DNA of 38,005 nt from Acidobacteriota bacterium (GTDB lineage: Bacteria; Acidobacteriota; Thermoanaerobaculia; Multivoradales; JBCCEF01): assembly GCA_039028635.1 (NCBI GenBank), contig JBCCHV010000064.1, positions 1 to 38,005 on the forward strand, read 5' to 3'. Position 1 is the first letter of the stretch. Every line of letters begins with the position of its first letter. The position numbers and the translations under genes were made by a program. Positions 1 to 5,654 of this stretch are shown here, in pieces. The notes beneath the pieces were generated by a model. It worked only from the letters and a program-made list of their open reading frames with translations. It was not told the DNA's origin and ran no database searches.

Positions 1-63
1 GGTTTGACGCGCGCGGTCGACTACGTGCGCTACGCCATCCGCAAGGGCTGGATGGAAGCCTGA
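1..63 (+). pseudogene. Mirror copy of the response-regulator 3' end
   Basis: Read on the plus strand, this stretch encodes the last 20 residues and TGA stop of the LuxR-type DNA-binding domain, identical to the end of the gene at 190-843. It has no upstream portion in the window. It is the outer part of the inverted repeat and probably an assembly artefact rather than a second gene. Confidence 0.7.
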
Positions 64-73
64 GGAGAGGCTC

Positions 74-179
74 GCTAGCAGGCTGCTGAAAAAGTCGCAT
101 GGCGACTTATTCAGCGCCCCTGAAACAAACAGCAGGCGCTGAATAAGTCGCCATGCGACTTTTTCAGCAGCCTGCTAGC
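74..179. repeat. Palindromic intergenic repeat element (REP/MITE-like)
   Basis: This inner part of the inverted repeat is non-coding. Each arm starts GCTAGCAGGCTGCTGAAAAA and contains its own imperfect hairpin, GCTGAAAAAGTCGC, ATG, GCGACTTATTCAGC. The first 21 bases of the arm recur exactly at 37801-37821. It begins 10 bases after the response-regulator stop codon. No open frame or transposase is present, so it fits a small non-autonomous repeat family. Confidence 0.7.
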
Positions 180-189
180 GAGCCTCTCC

Positions 190-843
190 TCAGGCTTCCA
201 TCCAGCCCTTGCGGATGGCGTAGCGCACGTAGTCGACCGCGCGCGTCAAACCGTACTGCTGGGCGATGTTGGCGCGGTGGTTCTCGACCGTCTTCTGTCG
301 AATGCCGAGCTCGCCGGCGATCTCACGATTGGTCTTGCCCTCGGCAGCCAGCAGCAAGATCTCGCGCTGGCGCTCGGTGAGCTCCCGGCGACGGGATTCA
401 CCGCGCAGGCGGGGTCGGTCCCGCGCCGCATCGGACTTCCAAGCCCGTAGCAGAGTCGGGCTGACGTAGCGCCCACCGCGGTGGACGCTACGAATCGCGT
501 AGACGAGATCCTCGATGCTGTCTTCTTTGAGGGCATAGCCATCGGCACCCGCCGCCAAGGCTTGCTCGACAACGCGCTCCTGGTCGTGCATCGAGACCAT
601 CAGAACGCGCGGCCTGAAGCGCCCTTGGCGCAGCGCCGCGGCGACCTTCAGGCCGTCTCCCGGGCCCAAGGCCACATCGAGCAGGAGGACGTCCGGCTCG
701 AGCGCCGCCACCTGCGCCAGCACTTCCCGCTCGGCGCTGGCCTCACCGACCACCTCGAGATCCGCCTCGGCCGCGAGCACGGTGCACAAGCTCTGGCGGA
801 ACAAGGCATGATCATCCGCCAGCAGCAAACGAATGGGCTTCAT
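190..843 (-). CDS. NarL/LuxR-family response regulator
   Basis: A 217-residue two-component output protein, predicted to be phosphorylated by the kinase encoded just upstream and then to bind DNA. The receiver domain (about 1-120) has the acidic pocket D10/D11, phospho-acceptor D56, switch residue S84 and conserved K106. A LuxR-type helix-turn-helix follows at about 153-200 (ELTERQREILLLAAEG..., then TNREIAGELGIRQKTVENHR). Length and order are typical of the NarL family. Its ATG overlaps the kinase stop codon by 4 bases (ATGA), indicating translational coupling. Its 3' end is duplicated in the terminal palindrome. Target genes cannot be read from the sequence. Confidence 0.95.
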   Translation of the reverse strand: MKPIRLLLADDHALFRQSLCTVLAAEADLEVVGEASAEREVLAQVAALEPDVLLLDVALGPGDGLKVAAALRQGRFRPRVLMVSMHDQERVVEQALAAGADGYALKEDSIEDLVYAIRSVHRGGRYVSPTLLRAWKSDAARDRPRLRGESRRRELTERQREILLLAAEGKTNREIAGELGIRQKTVENHRANIAQQYGLTRAVDYVRYAIRKGWMEA

Positions 844-2825
844 GGCTGGACTCCTCGAACCCGTATCGCCGTGCCACCCCCCGGTCTCGAGAGGAGCTCG
901 AAGCGACCGCGAATCAACATCGCCCGCTCTTTCATGATCGACAGCCCCAGGCCGCCGGTCTGCCGCTGATGGGGAGTGATTCCCTGACCGTCGTCGACAA
1001 TGGCGAGATCCAGGGTTCCGGCCGGGTCGACCTGCAGCTCGACCCGGATCCGACCCGCCCCCGCATGGCGAATCGAGTTGTTCAAGGCCTCCTGGACGAT
1101 GCGAAAGACATGAACCTCGGCCGCCGCCGAGAGGGCGGGCAGCTCGCGGACCGCCGCCTCGCCCTGGTGCCTCGGCGCCGCCGATTCCGCCGCGAAGTCC
1201 GCAGCCGGCCCCGTCACCACCTCGATCTCCACCGCCTCGGCTCGTGCCACCTCCTCGCAGTGCGCGACGATCGCCGCGCGCAGGCCAAATCGCTGCAGCA
1301 ACGCCGGCCGCAGCTCGTGGACCACCGCCCGCACCTCGTCACTGGTGCCGCCGAGCTCGTCGATCACGCCGCTCACCGTCGACCAGCTCTGCTGCCGGAC
1401 CGCATGGCGCAGGGACAAACCATGGGCCGCCAAGCGCTGGACGACCCCATCGTGGAGGTCACGGGCGACCCGCGACTGCACCTGATCGGCCGAGTCGACG
1501 AGCTGCATTCCGAGGTGATCGGCCCGTGACCGGAGACTGCGATGTCGCTGGGCGAAGGCGATCAAGAGGGTCATGGCGAAGACCACCATCGACGCCCGCG
1601 TCACGGCGCGGTTCAGAATCGGCTGGTAGGACGAGTAGCCATAGAAGAGGCCACCGACGGTCAGAATGGCGAAGCCTGTCGCAACGGCGGTGATCCCGGG
1701 CGTCCCGGCCCGCCGTGAGCGCAGTGCCGCCGGCAGAAAAAGCAAGAGCGCCCCGACCACGGCGACCGCCTGGGATGCCAGGAAGATCTGGATCCCGAGC
1801 CTCTCACCGGGTGCCGCCAGGGTGGCGAGAGAGCCGACCACCAGGAGAGCATCGAGCCCCCACAGCCAGCGGTCCGCCGCCTTGCCCACCAAGCTCCACA
1901 GATAGTGGAGCACAAAGATAACGCCCGCGGTCCAGATCGGTAGGCCGACAAAGGGATAGATCTCGCTCACCGGAGTCGCGGCAAGGCCCGTTGTGGCTCC
2001 GAAGGCCTGGTCCAAAGAGCGTGCGACGAAGTAGCAGCCCAACCCTTCGAGGGCCTGCATGGCAACCATGGTGACCAGCACCCAACCGAGCAGGACATGC
2101 TCCCGATTGCGCTGTCCAAAGAACCACAGGCCAAGCCACAGCACGAGGTTCGAGGCACTGGCGGCGACCAGGCCGGCATCGATCACGACCGATTGCCGAT
2201 CGAGCTGCTCTCGACGTTCGATGACCCGCCATCGGGGAGCGACGAACGGAACATCGGCAACCATGCCGCCGGATGACGACCAAAGCTGGACTCGCACCGC
2301 CAGGACGTTGCTCTCACCGGGCGGCGCGAGAGCTCCCGGCGGCACCGGGTAACCGCGGGCCTTGTCGGGAATCGGCCAGCGATCGAAGAGCCCTTCCCAA
2401 CCGACCCGCAGGCCGTTCACAAAGGTCTGATCGACGTCTTCGAGGCGTCCCAAGAAGAGCCCGAGGGGCGCATCGCCGGCATCCGGAGGCGTTACGAAGC
2501 GGGTGCGATACCAAACATAGAAGGGCGTCCGGTCCGGCACCCCCGGGGCCCCCTGGTCGCGCAACTGACGGTAGACCTGCAGGGCCGACCCCGGAACCGA
2601 GACCTGGTGCCAACTTGGATCCAAGACCAGATCGGGATGGGACCAGCTCGGATCGTCGCCAAAGCGCAGATGCCACCGACGGAGCTCCTCCTCGGCCTGC
2701 AACGGCGCCCCAAAGGTCGGGACGGCGAGCGAGCCGGAGATCGCAACCAGGGCGAGCAGATCCAGGGCACCCTTCGACCGCAGAGCCGCCCCTCGGCGGA
2801 AGCCCGCGGCGCCGCCACGGGACAC
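840..2825 (-). CDS. 7TM sensor histidine kinase (HisKA_3 type)
   Basis: A membrane sensor kinase paired with the downstream regulator. With the GTG at 2825 as start (661 residues) it has a hydrophobic leader (about 18-40), a beta-rich extracytoplasmic domain (about 47-197) resembling a galactose-binding jelly roll, seven hydrophobic segments (about 212-424; 7TMR-DISM-like), a HisKA_3 box RVARDLHDGVVQRL with phospho-acceptor H458, and a HATPase domain with the N-box EALNNSIRHA (from 579), DDGQG (611-615) and GGLGLSIM. The frame stays open to an ATG at 2999, and another ATG lies at 2909, but codons upstream of 2825 lose the strong GC3 bias, and a start at 2999 would overlap the divergent gene at 2992. 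The start is therefore uncertain; the function is not. Confidence 0.9.
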   Translation of the reverse strand: MSRGGAAGFRRGAALRSKGALDLLALVAISGSLAVPTFGAPLQAEEELRRWHLRFGDDPSWSHPDLVLDPSWHQVSVPGSALQVYRQLRDQGAPGVPDRTPFYVWYRTRFVTPPDAGDAPLGLFLGRLEDVDQTFVNGLRVGWEGLFDRWPIPDKARGYPVPPGALAPPGESNVLAVRVQLWSSSGGMVADVPFVAPRWRVIERREQLDRQSVVIDAGLVAASASNLVLWLGLWFFGQRNREHVLLGWVLVTMVAMQALEGLGCYFVARSLDQAFGATTGLAATPVSEIYPFVGLPIWTAGVIFVLHYLWSLVGKAADRWLWGLDALLVVGSLATLAAPGERLGIQIFLASQAVAVVGALLLFLPAALRSRRAGTPGITAVATGFAILTVGGLFYGYSSYQPILNRAVTRASMVVFAMTLLIAFAQRHRSLRSRADHLGMQLVDSADQVQSRVARDLHDGVVQRLAAHGLSLRHAVRQQSWSTVSGVIDELGGTSDEVRAVVHELRPALLQRFGLRAAIVAHCEEVARAEAVEIEVVTGPAADFAAESAAPRHQGEAAVRELPALSAAAEVHVFRIVQEALNNSIRHAGAGRIRVELQVDPAGTLDLAIVDDGQGITPHQRQTGGLGLSIMKERAMLIRGRFELLSRPGGGTAIRVRGVQP

Positions 2826-2991
2826 TCCAACCAGCCATCGGACAGGGGTAAATGCCCAAGCGGGATGGGCGTAAACACCGATGGATTTTTCTCGCCCGAC
2901 TGTCAGCATTCCATCAGACTTAATCAATTCACCCTTCGGACTGGCAACCGACCGAAGGGAATCTCTGATTTTCGTCCCTGGAGGGCTGCCC
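2826..2991. promoter_or_regulatory. Divergent intergenic region, likely promoters
   Basis: This stretch lies between the divergent kinase gene and the secreted-protein gene. Part of it (about 2880-2970) is clearly more AT-rich than its surroundings. A GGAGG at 2980-2984 precedes the ATG at 2992 by seven bases. I could not fix convincing -35/-10 pairs. Confidence 0.35.
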
Positions 2992-3828
2992 ATGTCCATT
3001 CCGAGAAGCCGTTTCTCTTCACTCTTTGGTCGGTGCCAGCGGCCGGCCCACAGAAGGCCAGACCCCGATCGGCCGGCCCCCGGTCGGCCGGCCCCCGGTA
3101 GGCCGGCCCCCGGTCGCTATCTCGCCGGCGCTCCGCTGCTCCTCGCCATCGCTGCTGTCCTCGTTCTCGGAGCACCTCGCGGGGCCGCGGCGGCCGAGCC
3201 AACGATTCACCGCCTTCAACCCACCGCAGCGCTCGGCAGCACCACTTTCGATGGCGACATCTACAGCTTCGAGCATCAGCTCGGCGCCTTGATCGACGAG
3301 GTCTTTCGTTGCTTGTCTCCGCACACCAGCGGCACCGACGACAACCAAGTCCTCTTCGACGGCCTCAGTGAGTTTCTCGATCCTTATGTCAACGGCACCG
3401 CCCCCTTCGTCTTCGAGTCGGAAACCGGTCCCGGCCCAGACGGCAGCACCGTCACCACGATCACCTCCGCCGGGGACGACGATCTCTTCCCCGAGGGATT
3501 CACCGATCCCGACACCGGCACCCCGCTCGATGCCGCCTGCGTCGAGATCGGCATCAGCGACACCTTGGACTCCCAGTTCCCAGTCACCGTCACCCAAGCC
3601 ACCCTCGAGTTCTTGGACTCGGACACGTCGGTCCTCGGCCCGCTGGATATCACCGACTTCTTCGGCGACCCCTGGGATGGCCGCCTCAGCCTGGGGATTT
3701 CGACCTTCGCCGGGCGGGATATCGACACCGTGGAGCTGAAGTTGACCACCGCGCCATCGACCGGCGACATCTTCGCCGACGGCTTCGAAAGCGGCGACGC
3801 CACGTCTTGGACGTCGAGTGTGCCGTGA
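2992..3828 (+). CDS. Secreted protein with C-terminal DGFESG tag
   Basis: A 278-residue exported protein of unknown function. The ATG at 2992 is chosen for its GGAGG site. The N-terminus is unusual: an arginine- and proline-rich stretch with three RPAPG repeats (27-41) precedes the hydrophobic core (about 44-60) and a probable AAAA-E signal-peptidase site near 68. The mature part is acidic and Asp/Thr/Gly-rich, with no cofactor or catalytic motif I recognise. It ends in IFADGFESGDATSWTSSVP, closely matching the end of the M28 peptidase at 36439-37731, which suggests a shared surface-sorting or secretion signal. It appears to be a single-gene unit, with a terminator 168 bases past the stop. 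Confidence 0.8.
   Translation: MSIPRSRFSSLFGRCQRPAHRRPDPDRPAPGRPAPGRPAPGRYLAGAPLLLAIAAVLVLGAPRGAAAAEPTIHRLQPTAALGSTTFDGDIYSFEHQLGALIDEVFRCLSPHTSGTDDNQVLFDGLSEFLDPYVNGTAPFVFESETGPGPDGSTVTTITSAGDDDLFPEGFTDPDTGTPLDAACVEIGISDTLDSQFPVTVTQATLEFLDSDTSVLGPLDITDFFGDPWDGRLSLGISTFAGRDIDTVELKLTTAPSTGDIFADGFESGDATSWTSSVP
3070..3114 (+). repeat. Three tandem 15-bp repeats inside the signal-peptide region
   Basis: The unit CGGCCGGCCCCCGGT is repeated three times, the last copy starting with A in place of C. It stays in frame and encodes RPAPG three times in the n-region of the secreted protein's leader. A 15-base unit allows copy-number change without a frameshift. Confidence 0.85.
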
Positions 3829-3995
3829 TCCGTGGTCCCCAGCCCGTCGGGGTCCTGCCACGGCGAGACCGACGAAGGCAGAAATCGAGCCCTTCGCCGT
3901 TTTCTTCACAAACTCTTTCGCAACCGGCTCCGTAGGAATTGGTAGGGACAGGACGTGACACAAACAGTCTCCTTCTCCCTCATCCCTCCTTCAAG

Positions 3996-4023
3996 CCCCA
4001 CCCTTACGGTGGGGTCATTTTTT
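3996..4023 (+). terminator. Rho-independent terminator
   Basis: A 7-bp stem CCCCACC/GGTGGGG with a 5-base loop is followed by TCATTTTTT on the plus strand, ending the transcript of the secreted-protein gene. The stem overlaps the last codons and the stop of the convergent gene at 4004-4534. On the minus strand no T-run follows. Confidence 0.75.
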
Positions 4024-4534
4024 GCTCTCGGACAGCGCCGCGGCGCTGCCACGGGCGCTGCCCCTGGGAGCGGATCCGGCCGAGCAGCTTGAGGTAGGCG
4101 CGTTCTTTCTCGGGACCGAGGAGGAGGCGGCTTTCGAGGATGATTTCGGCGGTCACCGTCTCGGATGCGACGAAGCCTTCGGCCAGCTCCCGAATCAAAC
4201 CCTCGACGCGAGCCCGGTCGGGCTGCGCCGCGGTCAGCTCACGGCGCAGCTCGCGGTCGAGCTCGCGCCGCCGCAGCCGGCGTTCGAAGGACTCCTCGAA
4301 AAGCCGACGCTGCAGAGCGATGAAGCGCTCGCGATCCTCCCCAACGAGATCGAGGGCCTCGGCCAACCGATCGAGACGCCGGTGGGCCTGGCGGGCGGCG
4401 TCTTCGAACTGCGGAACGGCGCGTTCCCGCGGCGGCTTGTCGCGATTCCAGCGACCCGCCGCCAGGGTTCCGAGAATCCCCAGGTTGACGCCCAGCGAAA
4501 GGCACAGCACGAGCACCAGCCAGGATCGCTTCAC
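4004..4534 (-). CDS. Membrane-anchored Spy/CnrX-like periplasmic sensor
   Basis: A 176-residue protein with an N-terminal membrane anchor (about 4-25) and a long, highly charged helical region (about 40-165) rich in Arg, Glu and Leu. This matches the Metal_resist / Spy-CpxP-CnrX helical fold of periplasmic stress or metal sensors, though the assignment rests on architecture and context. Its GTG start at 4534 overlaps the anti-sigma stop (GTGA). The gene order sigma, anti-sigma, sensor is like the CnrYXH module, in which CnrX modulates the anti-sigma factor CnrY. No His/Met-rich metal site is evident, so the ligand is unknown. The same frame is open further upstream to 5245, but that part is a shadow of the sigma and anti-sigma genes. 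Confidence 0.7.
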   Translation of the reverse strand: MKRSWLVLVLCLSLGVNLGILGTLAAGRWNRDKPPRERAVPQFEDAARQAHRRLDRLAEALDLVGEDRERFIALQRRLFEESFERRLRRRELDRELRRELTAAQPDRARVEGLIRELAEGFVASETVTAEIILESRLLLGPEKERAYLKLLGRIRSQGQRPWQRRGAVREQKMTPP

Positions 4535-4965
4535 CCGCGGTCGCCCTCGCCGAGCTCGGCCAGGAGCTGCCAGTAGTCTTCGGCCAGTCCGCCATCGGCT
4601 TCGAGAACATAGGCCGAGTCCTCGGCAACCTCCTCCGGCAGCGCGCCGACGCCGACGCCGAGAAAGATGCCGCCGGCGAGCGCCGCGGCTCCGGCGGCCC
4701 GCACCCAGCGCGGCAACGGCTGAGGCCGATGGCGGCTCTCCCAGTGGGCCAGGACTCGCCCCTTGAAGCCCACCGGCACGGCCGCCGGGGGCGGCAGCTC
4801 GAGGCCGCTCCACAACCTCTCCAAGCGCTGCCGCTCGGCCTCCAGGGCGGGGTCGTCTTCCGCCAACCGGCGCAGCTCGCGCTCCCGCTGCGGCGACAGC
4901 TCGCCGTGAATCCAGCGCCACAGCTCTTCTCGCCGCCAGGGCTCGGTGGGTTTGTGCTCTTTCAT
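4531..4965 (-). CDS. Transmembrane anti-sigma factor
   Basis: A 144-residue protein with a cytoplasmic N-terminal region (about 1-85) that would hold the sigma factor, one transmembrane helix (about 88-109) and a short acidic periplasmic tail. The opening (WRREELWRWIHGELSPQRER, then LRRLAEDDPALEAERQRL) resembles the small helical anti-sigma domain, but without the HxxxCxxC motif of zinc-binding ZAS proteins. Its ATG overlaps the sigma stop by four bases and its own stop overlaps the downstream sensor's GTG, so the three genes are translationally coupled. Sequestering the adjacent ECF factor at the membrane is inferred from this context. Confidence 0.8.
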   Translation of the reverse strand: MKEHKPTEPWRREELWRWIHGELSPQRERELRRLAEDDPALEAERQRLERLWSGLELPPPAAVPVGFKGRVLAHWESRHRPQPLPRWVRAAGAAALAGGIFLGVGVGALPEEVAEDSAYVLEADGGLAEDYWQLLAELGEGDRG

Positions 4966-5591
4966 GATCGCGTTCCTTCCGGCTCGAGGCTCTCACCGTC
5001 GAGCACCTTTTCCAATGTTCGCATGGCGCGGAAGAGTCGGCTCTCAACCGCCCCGCGGGTGATCCCCAAAACCTCGGCGATGTCGCGGTAGGCGAGCCCT
5101 TCGAAGCGCGCCAGGATGACCACTGACCGCTGTCCCGAGGGCAGGGCGTCGATCGCCCGGCGCACCTGCCGCCAGCGCTCGCGGGTCTCGAGCTGCTCAC
5201 CGGCATCGGCCAGCGGCGAGGCCGGATCGAGGGCCGTCTCACCACGGCCGGCGGCTTCGTCCGCCGCCGGTGCCAGGCGCAGGAACTGCACCACCTTCTT
5301 GCGCCGCAACCGATTCAAGCAGTGGTTGACGGCGATGCGGTAGAGCCAGGTGAAGACCTGTCCGCGGGGCTGGAACCGACCGGCCTTGCCGTAAGCCTTG
5401 AGAAAGACCTCTTGGGTGACGTCGCGGGCTTCCTCGACATCGCCGAGCATGCGCTCACAGAGCCGCAACAGGCGCTCTTGATGGCGCTCGACAAGGCTCC
5501 CGAAGGCCTCCGCGTCGCCGGCGGCAACGCGCGACAGAATCTCGCGATCGGGATCCGAGAGCTCGGCGGGTAAGGACTCAGCGACCACCAC
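4962..5591 (-). CDS. ECF-type RNA polymerase sigma factor
   Basis: A 209-residue sigma-70 family factor of the extracytoplasmic-function group. Region 2 (about 25-100) contains EEARDVTQEVFLKAY and the promoter-melting segment FTWLYRIAVNHCLNRLRRKK. Region 4 (about 145-197) contains ALPSGQRSVVILARFEGLAY, RDIAEVLGI and the recognition helix TRGAVESRLFRAMRTL. There is no region 1.1 or 3, as expected for an ECF factor. The GTG at 5591 is the longest start; a second GTG follows immediately. The gene begins 63 bases after the receptor gene's stop on the same strand, so it may be cotranscribed with it, and it directly overlaps its probable anti-sigma gene. Confidence 0.93.
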   Translation of the reverse strand: MVVAESLPAELSDPDREILSRVAAGDAEAFGSLVERHQERLLRLCERMLGDVEEARDVTQEVFLKAYGKAGRFQPRGQVFTWLYRIAVNHCLNRLRRKKVVQFLRLAPAADEAAGRGETALDPASPLADAGEQLETRERWRQVRRAIDALPSGQRSVVILARFEGLAYRDIAEVLGITRGAVESRLFRAMRTLEKVLDGESLEPEGTRS

Positions 5592-5654
5592 GCCCTATGC
5601 AACCCGTCAGCGGGCGAAAGCTTGCGCTCGGCCGGGGCCGAGATTGGATCGCGC

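Larger units (their letters stand above)
1..252. repeat. Perfect 118-bp inverted repeat at window start
   Basis: Bases 1-118 are exactly complementary to 135-252, with a 16-base loop at 119-134. The left arm carries the last 20 codons and stop of the response regulator whose full gene lies at 190-843, so the palindrome includes duplicated coding sequence. The symmetry begins at base 1 exactly. The simplest reading is an assembler folding back on itself through the shorter palindrome at 74-179; a true inverted duplication is possible but less likely. Confidence 0.95.

Noticed and set aside
4535-5245. Upstream extension of the Spy/CnrX-like frame
   Set aside because: It reads through the sigma and anti-sigma genes in another frame and is Arg/Ala-rich; the GTG at 4534 with the coupled overlap is the better start.
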